A stretch of 64,000 bases of DNA. Origin: Candidatus Poribacteria bacterium (GTDB lineage Bacteria; Poribacteria; WGA-4E; WGA-3G). A model generated the notes under the pieces. The model worked only from the letters and a program-made list of their open reading frames with translations, did not search any database and was not told the origin of the DNA. Shown in pieces: positions 9,006 through 18,749 of the stretch; position 1 is the stretch's first letter; each line of letters opens with the position of its first letter. Position numbers and translations under genes: made by a program. The stretch is from positions 1 through 64,000 of the forward strand of contig JAJDWI010000149.1 of the NCBI GenBank assembly GCA_022825665.1, given 5' to 3'.

Positions 9006-9899
9006 TTATTTTTCACGCCAAGGTGGAACTGTCCATGTATTATACCATTCCCATTTCCAGATAACCTGTTTCTCAGGCATTTTCACCTCATATTCAATTC
9101 CAGCCGTAAAAGGAAGTATGTGTGTTTTATTACCAACAATTTCACGTATTGACTCAATGAATGCCATCTCATCAGTGACGTTAGGAGGCCAATGTCCTTC
9201 AGGTATTGGGTCTGATTTCCGATCAGAGCGATAGTGCGTAGGTATCATGAAACGTGGCTGGATGAGATCTATCAATTCACTCAGACGATGTTCATTGCCC
9301 TGACCAAGACCAAGTTTCATGTGAATTAGGAAATCTACTTTTCCTTTGAATTTACCTAACGCAGGATACGGTTCGTGTAAATCTCCAATATGTAGGAAGG
9401 AGATATTCATAGGGAGATGTTTGACAAAATAACCGTTTGTCGGTAAATCTGGAGATTGGTTCTCACCACTTTCAATAATCTCAACGTGTATGTTACCTAA
9501 GTCAAGTATATCCGATCCTTGAAATGAACGATTAGTGCCTTGTATATCGTTGAGATATTTTGGGTAGACGACCTGGACTTTATCTGTAGGAATATGTTTT
9601 GTTATGGGTAAATCACGTTCAAAGGCAGCATCTCCATATTTCTCATTGATGGGTTGGGCAGGTGTGATGCACCCTGGATTGACGAATAATGTCTTAAATC
9701 GTGTGCCATCACATAATTTCCTTAAGGTTGCAGGGTGGCAATGGTCAAAATGCTCGTGAGAGATGAAGATATAATCAAATATCGGTTTTGCTTCTGATAA
9801 GTTCTTATTAAAAAGATAGGGGTCAAAGGCGATGTTAATGTCTCCAAAACATACATCAAATGCCCCACAACCCCACCATCTTAGAAATATGTTGTGCAT
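9006..9899 (-). CDS. MBL-fold metallo-hydrolase (UlaG-like)
   Basis: Metallo-beta-lactamase-fold hydrolase of 297 aa. H48-x-H50-x-D52-H53 form the dinuclear metal site; further ligands are probably in HIGDLHEP and PTHYRSD. WWGCGAFDV at the start resembles the opening strand of UlaG/YtnP-like proteins. An ATG at 9899 is preferred over an upstream GTG at 9917 because the longer form would overlap the preceding gene's stop. Cytoplasmic; the substrate is unknown. Confidence 0.85.
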   Translation of the reverse strand: MHNIFLRWWGCGAFDVCFGDINIAFDPYLFNKNLSEAKPIFDYIFISHEHFDHCHPATLRKLCDGTRFKTLFVNPGCITPAQPINEKYGDAAFERDLPITKHIPTDKVQVVYPKYLNDIQGTNRSFQGSDILDLGNIHVEIIESGENQSPDLPTNGYFVKHLPMNISFLHIGDLHEPYPALGKFKGKVDFLIHMKLGLGQGNEHRLSELIDLIQPRFMIPTHYRSDRKSDPIPEGHWPPNVTDEMAFIESIREIVGNKTHILPFTAGIEYEVKMPEKQVIWKWEWYNTWTVPPWREK

Positions 9900-9901
9900 T
9901 C

Positions 9902-11758
9902 TTACTTCATTAACCACATTTTTCGCACACTTTCGGTGTTACCTGCCTTAAACTGATAGAAATAGATACCACTTGAAACGGTTTCACCATCGCTATTTTT
10001 CCCGTCCCAAAAAAGTCTTTTTTCTCCGCTTGGTAAGATCCCAAGATTAAATTCTCTCACCAATTCTCCACCTTGAGAAAAGATTGAGATTTCTACTTTA
10101 CTTGATTTATTGAGTGTATACGGAATCCATGTTTCAGGATTGAACGGGTTAGGGTAGTTTTGAAACACTTCTACAGTCTTAATCCTACCCCAGGTTATTT
10201 GCTGTTTGCCATTGGGTTCAACTGCAGTTACCAATTTATCATCCTCAGTAAAAATCAGGTAATCGTGTCCATAACTGAACGTATATTCCTCAACTATACC
10301 CGAGGGCCATTCCAAGGTAACAGATCCTCGTTGTGAGGTAGGACCGAAACCGAATTCAAGTTCTAAACTATCGCTACCCAAGAAACCTGTGCCACAGATT
10401 ACCTCTTGTGTCTGAACAAGGTCACCTAATTTGACTGTTACTCGTGTCCCGATACCATCTCGGTTGCTTATCGTTCCAATCAAACGAATTTTAATACGTC
10501 GGTTATTAGGATTACGCGTTCGACTGTGATGATCAAGATTGTTCTGTAAAAGCGTATAACCAGTGTTGTTGACGATATAGAAGTCCACATCTCCATCATT
10601 ATCAAAATCACCAGATGTTGCACCACGTGCGACAGCATCAGAAGTCACACCGAGTGCATCGGCAAGATCAACAAACGTACCATCACGATTGTTATGATAG
10701 AGACGGTTTAAGTTGGTCTTTTGTGAATTGTCTACATCACCATTCACTACATAAAGGTCGCGGTAACCATCATTGTCAAAGTCAATGAAACTTGCATACC
10801 ATCCTACACCTGTGTTAGCTACTCCAGCTTCCTCTGCTACATTTGTAAAAGTCCCGTTCCCGTTATTCCTCCAGAGCAGATCTTCATCGTAGTTAGTAAC
10901 AAAAAGGTCAAGGTCGGTATCGTTGTCATAATCCCCAACACAAAGTCCCATAGCACCAGTCGGTTTACCTCTGATAAGTGTCACAATCCCAGATTGTTCT
11001 GAAACATCTTCAAAAGTTCCATCTCCTTTGTTTCTATAGAGTTTATCCGGACCGTGATCGTTTGCTACGAACAGATCTGCCCAGGTATCGCCATCATAGT
11101 CAAAGAAGATTGCTCCCCATGCTATGCCATCATCAGCAACACCAGCAGATTGTGCCACATCTTCAAAAGTTCCATCCCCATTATTTCTATATAGGACATT
11201 TACTCTTGGTGCGGGATTAAAGACCAGCAAAGAGGCAGGACGACCCCAGTTTGCAACATAGATATCAAGCCACCCATCGTGGTCATAATCTGCAACAGCA
11301 ATGCTTGTACCATGTTGGGCATCAGCAATTCCTGCTTCCTCACTAACATCTGTAAAAGTACAATCTCCATTGTTCATGAAGAGAAAGTTTGGTCCATCAC
11401 AAGAAATATAAAGATCACTCCAACCATCATTATTATAGTCTAACCAAACACACCCTCGTCCGTTTGGTGTATCTGCTACACCTGCTTTATCGGCAATGTC
11501 CATGAATGTGCCATTACCGTTATTGTGATAAAGTGCATTCGGTAATCCGCCATCACCAACGACGAAAATGTCCATCCAGCAGCTATCGTTATCGTAATCC
11601 GCAGAGGCTGCTCCGGGACCGAACCAAGCCCCGGAATTTTCATCAATTGCAATTTCTCTCTGATGAACCCCTGCGATATTACTTACATCAGTAAAATTAT
11701 CAGCAAATACAGGAAAAACGACACATAGACAGAGAAATATAGTTATGCTGTATCGCAT
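9902..11758 (-). CDS. Secreted FG-GAP/VCBS repeat protein with UnbV-ASPIC and C-terminal sorting-like domain
   Basis: Exported protein, 618 aa from the ATG at 11758, which follows GGGAG and begins a clear signal peptide (ITIFLCLCVVFPVFA). It contains about seven FG-GAP/VCBS blades (YDNDxxxDIFV-type Ca-binding loops), then an UnbV-ASPIC domain (NRDGIGTRVTVKLGDLVQTQ...CGTGFLGSDS). A final ~80-residue domain begins VFQNYPNPFNPETWIPYTL and ends GIYFYQFKAGN, the FlgD-like or type IX-like sorting domain of many secreted proteins in the FCB group and relatives. Probably surface-displayed. It follows two paralogous DUF1349-like genes, which end in a related linker motif. Confidence 0.9.
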   Translation of the reverse strand: MRYSITIFLCLCVVFPVFADNFTDVSNIAGVHQREIAIDENSGAWFGPGAASADYDNDSCWMDIFVVGDGGLPNALYHNNGNGTFMDIADKAGVADTPNGRGCVWLDYNNDGWSDLYISCDGPNFLFMNNGDCTFTDVSEEAGIADAQHGTSIAVADYDHDGWLDIYVANWGRPASLLVFNPAPRVNVLYRNNGDGTFEDVAQSAGVADDGIAWGAIFFDYDGDTWADLFVANDHGPDKLYRNKGDGTFEDVSEQSGIVTLIRGKPTGAMGLCVGDYDNDTDLDLFVTNYDEDLLWRNNGNGTFTNVAEEAGVANTGVGWYASFIDFDNDGYRDLYVVNGDVDNSQKTNLNRLYHNNRDGTFVDLADALGVTSDAVARGATSGDFDNDGDVDFYIVNNTGYTLLQNNLDHHSRTRNPNNRRIKIRLIGTISNRDGIGTRVTVKLGDLVQTQEVICGTGFLGSDSLELEFGFGPTSQRGSVTLEWPSGIVEEYTFSYGHDYLIFTEDDKLVTAVEPNGKQQITWGRIKTVEVFQNYPNPFNPETWIPYTLNKSSKVEISIFSQGGELVREFNLGILPSGEKRLFWDGKNSDGETVSSGIYFYQFKAGNTESVRKMWLMK

Positions 11759-11771
11759 AGTCTTTACTCCC

Positions 11772-12563
11772 TTAATAGCGGGTTTTAACTGCTCCCCATG
11801 TCGTTGTGGCTTTTCCATTGGGATCAACATTGAAAGGAGTCAAATTATCTCTAAAATATTCATATTCCACTTCAAGTGAACCTGCAGGATCAGCAACACC
11901 AGCATAAATGCCGAGTTGAAGGGGTGGGTTTAATACAAAGTTTCCTTGTCCAATATCCATCCAATCTTCATCACCCTCAGCTTTATACCAAGCGGTATAA
12001 GTATCGCCCTCTTTTTTGAGTCGCAAAGACATTTCAATGTCTCCATGGTCACCAAATCTCCATTGGACATCTGGGGGTCCCATTCCTGCTTGTCTGGTTT
12101 GATACTGTATATGTCCTCTTGCACCAGCATCACGTGCCCAGAATTTAATCGTTACCCAATTATTATCACCTGGACTTTTCACAAGCAAACCATTAACCGC
12201 AGAATTTGTTTCCCAAACTGCTCGGAAATGAGTTTCAACATCAAACGTATCAGTATCTGTTTCCTGATATAGAAAATGCGATGCATCACCTGCCCATAGA
12301 TTACGGTTTGTTTCACAATCCATGTATAGGTATCCGTCGCGTGTCTCACCAACATCCCAATTAGGTGGTTCGTTATTCCATTCCCAATTTGGATTTTGTA
12401 ATTTTTTGCCATCAAAGGGGTCACCAAATGAATCAGCTGCATCTACACTACCAACCCATGGTGCTAACGCTGCAAACATGCAGAGTACGAAAAGACATAA
12501 TAGAGATTTTCTCCCTTCATAATGGAAAACCTGGGAAAAAGAACTAAAATTTCGATCTTTCAT
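11772..12563 (-). CDS. Secreted concanavalin-A-like (DUF1349-like) protein, copy 1
   Basis: 263 aa with an N-terminal signal peptide (about 1-42, ending GSVDA-A). The mature part has a lectin/glucanase-like beta-sandwich pattern: LVKSPGDNNWVTIKFWARD, GHIQYQTRQAG, LRLKKEGDTYTAWYKAEGDEDW and LQLGIYAGVADP, as in DUF1349/LamG-type domains. The C-terminus ends KATTTWGAVKTRY. AGGAG precedes the ATG by 6 bases. It is a close tandem paralogue of 12713-13471. Function may be carbohydrate binding; this is inference from the fold. Confidence 0.8.
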   Translation of the reverse strand: MKDRNFSSFSQVFHYEGRKSLLCLFVLCMFAALAPWVGSVDAADSFGDPFDGKKLQNPNWEWNNEPPNWDVGETRDGYLYMDCETNRNLWAGDASHFLYQETDTDTFDVETHFRAVWETNSAVNGLLVKSPGDNNWVTIKFWARDAGARGHIQYQTRQAGMGPPDVQWRFGDHGDIEMSLRLKKEGDTYTAWYKAEGDEDWMDIGQGNFVLNPPLQLGIYAGVADPAGSLEVEYEYFRDNLTPFNVDPNGKATTTWGAVKTRY

Positions 12564-12712
12564 TGTTTCTCCTACATAAGAATCTAATTAATATCTTTAC
12601 TTTATATTTCTACCATACCATCTTTGCTTAAACAAGAAATAGTCTACTGTGATTAAACAATGTCCGTATATAGAACATGGTGAGACAAACCGAAGTCTGT
12701 CCCACCCAAATA

Positions 12713-13471
12713 CTAATATCGTGATTTCACCACACCCCATGTTGTTGCAACTTTACCTTCAGGTTCAACATCAGTTGGGTTCAAATGGTCCTCAAAATAG
12801 TCGTATTCTACCTCTAAACTTCCTGAACCAGCGGCAACGCCAGCATATATTCCGAGTTGAAGCGGTGGAGTCAAGTTAAAGGTGCCTTCTCCGATTTCCA
12901 TCCAATCTTCATCACCCTCAGCTTTATACCAAGCGGTGTAGGTATTACCCTCTTTTTGGAGTCGGAAAGACAGCTCAACGTCTCCCCAATCACCAAATCT
13001 CCATTGGACATCTGGGGGTCCCATTCCTGCTTGTCTGGTTTGATACTGTATATGTCCCCTTGGACCCGCATCACGTGACCAGAATTTAACTGTTACCCAA
13101 TTATTGTCTGCTGGACTTTTCACAAGAATTCCATTAACAGCAGAAGTGGTATCCCATTTGGCTCGGAAATGTGTAGAAACATCAAACATGTCAGTATCTG
13201 TTTCCTGATACAAGAAGTGTGAATCATCTGATGCCCATACATTTCGGTTAGGTTGACTGTCAATATACAAGTTACCCTCGCTGGTATCACCGATATCCCA
13301 AGTTGCCGGTTCGTTTTGCCACTTCCAACTGGGATTCTGCAATTCACCAGCATTAAATTGGTCACCGAATGTGTCTGCTAAAGCAATGGTGCCTAACATT
13401 GTAGTCATTGTTGCAAATCCACAAACAAAAAGACTATAACAAATAAATTTCCAAAAACTTCTGTTTTTCAT
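12713..13471 (-). CDS. Secreted concanavalin-A-like (DUF1349-like) protein, copy 2
   Basis: 252 aa; signal peptide ending around TIALA-DTFGD. Nearly collinear with copy 1, with long identical stretches in the middle (ARGHIQ/PRGHIQ, YQTRQAGMGPPDVQWRFGD) and the same C-terminal ending (VATTWGVVKSRY). GGAGG lies about 10 bases before the ATG. The 149 bases between the copies hold nothing recognised. The DNA itself is also very similar in the middle, indicating a fairly recent duplication. Confidence 0.8.
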   Translation of the reverse strand: MKNRSFWKFICYSLFVCGFATMTTMLGTIALADTFGDQFNAGELQNPSWKWQNEPATWDIGDTSEGNLYIDSQPNRNVWASDDSHFLYQETDTDMFDVSTHFRAKWDTTSAVNGILVKSPADNNWVTVKFWSRDAGPRGHIQYQTRQAGMGPPDVQWRFGDWGDVELSFRLQKEGNTYTAWYKAEGDEDWMEIGEGTFNLTPPLQLGIYAGVAAGSGSLEVEYDYFEDHLNPTDVEPEGKVATTWGVVKSRY

Positions 13472-13531
13472 ATTAAGCGTATCCTCCTATATTGTAATTT
13501 TAAGTCTGTTTAATGGAATTGTCAAGGGAAT

Positions 13532-15205
13532 TCAACGGTTTTCATCAATATGAATCACTTTATTTGCTGTAATATTATCAAGTGTTTGGATATGTCCTCC
13601 CAACCATTTTACCTCAATTGATTCCACAATTTCGTTAGTACCAAGTCCAAATATGAGTGTGTAATCAGATCCTGATGCGTAACTACCTCCACAAGTGACT
13701 TCTTTCATCTGTGTTGTGTTTTCTGTCTTTACATATACTTTTGTACCGATTCCATCACGGTTGCTGTGATTGCCTAACAGTTTAACTTTTATCCAACGGT
13801 TGTCTGTCTCAGAATCGTTCCGAAGAAGTACTGGTTTTCCGCCGCATAGTGTAATAAGTATATCTATATCACCATCATTATCATAATCTCCTGTTGCAGT
13901 ACCACGACCAACAACCGGACGTGTGAAAAAAGTTCCTGCTGACTTGGAAATGTCCTTGAAATCTCCTAATGTTGTGTTGTGAAATATTTGACATGTCTGT
14001 TTATAGGAGAGGGAGGGTGTAATTTGTGCTACATTGTCCCACACATGTCCATTCGCGACAAAGATATCTAACCTACCATCGTTGTCTGCATCTAAGAACT
14101 GCGTTCCAAATCCGAGTTGCGAAAAACTTGCTTCTGCAATTCCTGTATCAAAGGTCGTCATGGTAAAGAATCCATCACCATCATTGTGAAAAAGACTGTT
14201 AACCTCTAACGAGAAATTCGTAACAAACAAATCAATCAAGCCATCGTTATTGTAATCACCATTTGCCACACCCATACTTGCTGTTGCACGCCCCTCGGAA
14301 TTATAGGCAATACCTGCAGATAAGGCAACATCCGTAAACGTCCCATCACCGTTATTTCTATACAGATAATCTTCAACCGCATCGTTCGCAACGAAAATGT
14401 CAGGATAACCGTCGTTATTATAATCCGTAAAGACTACACCTAATCCTTTTCCATCATTTCGCACGCCAGATTTTGTCGTGACATCGGTGAACGTCCCATC
14501 ACCATTGTTGCGATAAAACGTATCAGTTTCACCCGGATATTCATGCGGTCCACAGTATATATGTACACCTTCAAGCACACATGGATGGGCAGTTTCAACC
14601 CTATAGTCAAGATAGTTGACAACATATAGATCGAGGTAACCATCAAGATTGTAGTCTCCAAAGGAGGCACTGACACTCCAATGAGAATCTCCTACCCCTG
14701 CTTTGTTGGTCACATCAGTGAAGGTGCCATCACCATTGTTGCGGTAGAGTTGATTTCTACCAAAATTTGTGAGATATAGGTCAGCATCTCCATCATTGTC
14801 ATAATCTGCAGAAATACACCCCATACCAAAACCGAGATTTCTCTGAAAACCTGCTTTGTTCGTCACATCAGTGAAAGTGCCATCACCATTGTTGCGATAG
14901 AGTGCGTTCATTTCATCAGATTTTGCGCGAGGAAGAGAGACATTAGCACAGGAAGAACCGCTATTGACAAGATAGATGTCAAGGTTGCCGTCGTTATCGT
15001 AATCAAAAAACAGGCAACCCGCACCCATAGTTTCAGGTAAATATCTCTGTTCAGAAGCACCGTTGAGGTGTTTGAAATGAATACCTGCTGATTCTGTCTG
15101 TTCTGAAAAATAAATAGTGGATTGATCTGCATTTGCATGTATTGTGTTTGCTGACAATAACACACAGATGATAAAAAGGAAAGGCTTAAATACTATCTCA
15201 AACAT
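13532..15205 (-). CDS. Secreted CRTAC1-like FG-GAP/VCBS protein with UnbV-ASPIC domain
   Basis: 557 aa, signal peptide at 1-24 (FLFIICVLLSANTIHA). About eight VCBS/FG-GAP blades, each with YRNNGDGTFTDVT plus a DYDNDGxxD calcium loop, many identical at the DNA level, then a UnbV-ASPIC domain (NRDGIGTKVYVKTEN, GGSYASGSDYTLIFGLG). Unlike the 9902-11758 protein it stops right after ASPIC and has no sorting-like tail. Probably periplasmic or surface-located beta-propeller. It follows the TPR gene by 18 bases and is likely co-transcribed with it. Confidence 0.9.
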   Translation of the reverse strand: MFEIVFKPFLFIICVLLSANTIHANADQSTIYFSEQTESAGIHFKHLNGASEQRYLPETMGAGCLFFDYDNDGNLDIYLVNSGSSCANVSLPRAKSDEMNALYRNNGDGTFTDVTNKAGFQRNLGFGMGCISADYDNDGDADLYLTNFGRNQLYRNNGDGTFTDVTNKAGVGDSHWSVSASFGDYNLDGYLDLYVVNYLDYRVETAHPCVLEGVHIYCGPHEYPGETDTFYRNNGDGTFTDVTTKSGVRNDGKGLGVVFTDYNNDGYPDIFVANDAVEDYLYRNNGDGTFTDVALSAGIAYNSEGRATASMGVANGDYNNDGLIDLFVTNFSLEVNSLFHNDGDGFFTMTTFDTGIAEASFSQLGFGTQFLDADNDGRLDIFVANGHVWDNVAQITPSLSYKQTCQIFHNTTLGDFKDISKSAGTFFTRPVVGRGTATGDYDNDGDIDILITLCGGKPVLLRNDSETDNRWIKVKLLGNHSNRDGIGTKVYVKTENTTQMKEVTCGGSYASGSDYTLIFGLGTNEIVESIEVKWLGGHIQTLDNITANKVIHIDENR

Positions 15206-15223
15206 AAAATAGCATATATGAAA

Positions 15224-17518
15224 TCATGGGGTATTAGGTTGTCCGTTCTTCATCAACTTTGTTATTTCATCTAACTGTTGACGGACATGTGGAACGATAC
15301 TATTGTCGGGGTATGTTGTAAGCAGCGTTGTGTAGGTATCATGGGCGTTTGTGTAATCTTTCTTTATACGGTATATATCGGCAATTTGCGTCAGAGCATC
15401 TGCTGCTAAGGGACTCTCTTGGGAAACAATTTGCTTATATGAGTGAAGTGCATCTCCAATAGCATTCTGAGAACGATATATTCTCCCAAGTAGCATATAT
15501 ATATCATCAACTATCATTGATTTAGGATGAACTGATATCGTGTCTTCACATTGAGTTATCGCAGCGTCAATTTCACCATTAAGGAAAAGTTGAAGTGCAT
15601 TGGTATAGTCAGTGAGTGGAAGCGATAGATAATCATTATTATCCTGAATAAGCACTATCCGTTCAAGCGCATCATTGGTTAATTCGTCCGATTTTGATAC
15701 ATGTATAACCTTATGATATTCGGTAAGTGCATTATCAAATTCTGTTGCAAAGAAATAGGAATCACCGATAAGTTTTTGTGCAGACGCACTTATTCTGCTA
15801 AGACTTGATGTAATTGGTTCTAATACCTGTCTGGCAAGCGTCCACCGTTTCAGGAGAAGATGGCATTCTCCAAGAAGCATATTAGCTTCCATTAATTGAT
15901 CGTACGGTAAATTTTGTGTTAGCAAAGGTTGAAGCGTGATTTGTGCAGCTTTTGGATTATGTAGACCATGTAATTGAATTCGTGCAAGAAGTACTTGGCT
16001 ATCAACAGAGGCAATCTGGTTTTTGTTAATCTCTTTCAAGAGTGTGACCGCATTATCCCACTGCTCAGTAGATGTGTACAATTTTGCCAGTTTATAGCGA
16101 GTATTGGAGAGAAACCTTATATCTCTTGAATTCTGCAATATTGTATTGAAGTAATCAGCTGCTAATGGACTCTGGTTTCTCACTAAATCATCAGCGAATC
16201 TTCCCAATGCTGCATCAATTGAACTAAAATAGAATTTATGAAGTTTTGTATAGATGTTTAGTGTTTGTTCATGTTGTTCATCATAAAAATAAAGTTCACC
16301 TAATGTCAATCCGTAGTTCAGATTTTGCGGTGAAGAGTGATAGACTCTTTCGTATTGCATAATCAACTTGTCACGAAGATGTTTCTGCCTATCTCCTTGA
16401 TATATTTCCAGCATTGCCTTCCATATAGTTTCACGTTGACTTACACTTGAACCAACATTTTGTAATCCATCAAGGTAGGTTGAAGCAGCTTTTTCAATAT
16501 CTCCTTTAATTTTATAGGCATCCGCAAGTTGAACATAGAGATAACCGTATCGGGGATTCTTCTGTATTGCCTGCTGAAAACTCTTTATCGCTTCAGTATA
16601 CATTTTGTGTGAAAGATAGATAGCACCCAGTTGTTGATGTTCGTCATAATCCCCCGCCACCAATTTCTTCCATTCCGTAATTGCTTGCTCCTTATTACCA
16701 AGTTCAGCATACAGAGATCCAAGTTTGCGTCGCATAGATGAGTTTGCTGGATTCTTTTCAAGGGCATTACGAAATAGTTCTATTGCTTCTTGAGATTTTC
16801 CTTGTTGTTGATATAAATTGGCTAATTCCTCAAGAAGTGATGTATCTGTAGGGTTTAGTTTCATCCGATTTCTGATGAGTTCTTCTGCATCTGCATATCG
16901 TTCGTTTTTAGTATACAACCTAACAAGACTACTGACAGCTGTCGTGCGATAAATCGAATCTGGATACTTGTCAAGAAAATGTTTGTAACTCTCCATAGCC
17001 TTCTCTAAATCACCTTCTACATATTGGTAGTAAGCGGTTAAGTAAGCTGCAATTGCAGCAGCAGCAGTATCAGGATGTTGTTGTAATATCTGATTGCACA
17101 GAATGATTGCCTCTTTATACTGATAACGTCGGCTATATAGGTAAGAAAGCTGATGTACAGCCTGAGTTGCATAAGAACCGTCAGGATTCTCATCAACTAT
17201 CGCCTTAAAAATGGTGCGTGCTTCAGCATCTCGACCGAGTTTAGCGTAACTTTGTCCAAGCATCAGTCGCATGGAATCCCTTTGCGTTTCACTCAATTCG
17301 GATTTTAACAACACTTCATACGCTCTAATCGCTTCGGTATAACGTTTTTGGTAATAGTGGTCGTTGGCATCCTGAATTGCATTGAGTGTCTGGATTCTCG
17401 CTGTCGCATCACTGTTCGGTTGCACTTGTGCATGGACATAAGTACAGAAACAGAGAAGCATCGTTAAAATTGACATTGAGACTGAAATTCGCTTCCAATA
17501 ACCGATAGAATGTACCAT
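15224..17518 (-). CDS. Exported tetratricopeptide-repeat protein
   Basis: 764 aa from the ATG at 17518, chosen because it opens a signal peptide (SILTMLLCFCTYVHAQ) and removes an overlap with the M20 gene. The rest is built of more than fifteen TPR units (e.g. AIRAYEVLLKS, AIELFRNALEKNPANSS, AIKSFQQAIQKNPRYGY). Likely a periplasmic scaffold or outer-membrane-assembly type adaptor (YbgF/BamD-like tolerance is possible, not shown). It lies between an amidohydrolase and a VCBS protein gene, all minus strand. Confidence 0.88.
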   Translation of the reverse strand: MVHSIGYWKRISVSMSILTMLLCFCTYVHAQVQPNSDATARIQTLNAIQDANDHYYQKRYTEAIRAYEVLLKSELSETQRDSMRLMLGQSYAKLGRDAEARTIFKAIVDENPDGSYATQAVHQLSYLYSRRYQYKEAIILCNQILQQHPDTAAAAIAAYLTAYYQYVEGDLEKAMESYKHFLDKYPDSIYRTTAVSSLVRLYTKNERYADAEELIRNRMKLNPTDTSLLEELANLYQQQGKSQEAIELFRNALEKNPANSSMRRKLGSLYAELGNKEQAITEWKKLVAGDYDEHQQLGAIYLSHKMYTEAIKSFQQAIQKNPRYGYLYVQLADAYKIKGDIEKAASTYLDGLQNVGSSVSQRETIWKAMLEIYQGDRQKHLRDKLIMQYERVYHSSPQNLNYGLTLGELYFYDEQHEQTLNIYTKLHKFYFSSIDAALGRFADDLVRNQSPLAADYFNTILQNSRDIRFLSNTRYKLAKLYTSTEQWDNAVTLLKEINKNQIASVDSQVLLARIQLHGLHNPKAAQITLQPLLTQNLPYDQLMEANMLLGECHLLLKRWTLARQVLEPITSSLSRISASAQKLIGDSYFFATEFDNALTEYHKVIHVSKSDELTNDALERIVLIQDNNDYLSLPLTDYTNALQLFLNGEIDAAITQCEDTISVHPKSMIVDDIYMLLGRIYRSQNAIGDALHSYKQIVSQESPLAADALTQIADIYRIKKDYTNAHDTYTTLLTTYPDNSIVPHVRQQLDEITKLMKNGQPNTP

Positions 17519-17544
17519 TTTATTTATTAACCTTTCAATATTGA

Positions 17545-18729
17545 TTAGAATTCCTTCAATCCAAGACTCACCGTTAATGCCATGCCATATATCATACATC
17601 TTTCATCTATGTCAAATTGTGGATGATGGCACATATTAACAATGCCTTTCTGTTCATTTCCCGCGCCAACCATAACAAAACATGCTGGTATTTTCTGCGA
17701 ATAACAAGCAAAATCTTCTCCACCCAATATGGGTGATATTGGGTAATTCACGTTTTCCTCTCCAACTAAACTATGTGCTGTGGATACTACCGTTTCTACA
17801 CACGGTTCATGATTGTAGGTTACGGGACATCCCTCTTGATAAGAAAATGTGTAAGTAGCATCGTGTGCTTTTACGATCCCAGCAAGTAGGTTTTCCAACT
17901 GTGTCCTAACCTGTTTTTGTACCTCTTTGTCCAAAGTCCGAACTGTTCCACCAAGCGTTACAGATGGTGGAATAACATTCTTTGCATCTCCTCCATGAAA
18001 TTGTGTGATACTGACGACTGCGGAATCTAAAGGGTTCACATTTCTCGCAACAATTGATTGTACTGCGTTAACAAACTGTGCACCTAAAACTATTGGATCA
18101 ACTGTTAGGTGTGGAAATGCAGCATGTCCTCCCCTACCAGTGATTGTTATATCAAAGATATCTGACTGTGCCAACATTGGACCAGCACAAGTTGCATATT
18201 GACCAACAGGGAATAGCGGGAAAACATGTAAACCGTAAATTTCATCAACATCGTCAAGCACACCATCAGATATCATTGCTTGCGCACCACCAGGGTACGC
18301 TTCCTCACACGGTTGAAAAACAAAACGGATATTTGCATTAAGTTCATCTTTGAAATAGGATAGAATTCTTGCTGTACCAATCAGCATTGCAGTATGTGCA
18401 TCGTGTCCACACAAATGTGCTTTTCCATCAATCTTTGATTTATATGGTACATCCGTAAGTTCTTGAATAGGAAGTGCATCCATATCAGCACGTAATGCTA
18501 TCCTCTTCCTCGCACCAGACACCTCTAAATCACCAACGACACCCGTTTTCCCAATTCCCGTTTTCACATGCATACCAAGCGTTTCAAGTTCTTTGGCTGC
18601 AATATCTGCTGTACGTTCAACGTCAAATCTCAATTCTGGATGTTGGTGAATATCGCGACGGATAGCAACGATGTCGTTATATTGGTGCTGACACTGTTCA
18701 AAAATCTGTTCTTTCAATTGGTCTTGCAA
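17545..18729 (-). CDS. M20 family amidohydrolase
   Basis: Metal-dependent hydrolase of N-acyl amino acids (hippuricase/IAA-amino acid hydrolase group), 394 aa. Visible motifs are RRDIHQHPEL at the N-terminus, ALRADMDALPI, CGHDAHTAML (metal Cys/His), PCEEAYPGGAQAM (catalytic Glu), LHVFPLFPVGQ, and the C-terminal HHPQFDID ligand. The dimerisation 'lid' begins RGGHAAFPH. The start is a TTG with GTAGG about 9 bases upstream; no ATG/GTG is available close by. Cytoplasmic. Confidence 0.92.
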   Translation of the reverse strand: MQDQLKEQIFEQCQHQYNDIVAIRRDIHQHPELRFDVERTADIAAKELETLGMHVKTGIGKTGVVGDLEVSGARKRIALRADMDALPIQELTDVPYKSKIDGKAHLCGHDAHTAMLIGTARILSYFKDELNANIRFVFQPCEEAYPGGAQAMISDGVLDDVDEIYGLHVFPLFPVGQYATCAGPMLAQSDIFDITITGRGGHAAFPHLTVDPIVLGAQFVNAVQSIVARNVNPLDSAVVSITQFHGGDAKNVIPPSVTLGGTVRTLDKEVQKQVRTQLENLLAGIVKAHDATYTFSYQEGCPVTYNHEPCVETVVSTAHSLVGEENVNYPISPILGGEDFACYSQKIPACFVMVGAGNEQKGIVNMCHHPQFDIDERCMIYGMALTVSLGLKEF

Positions 18730-18749
18730 TGGAATTTGCCTACTACTTT

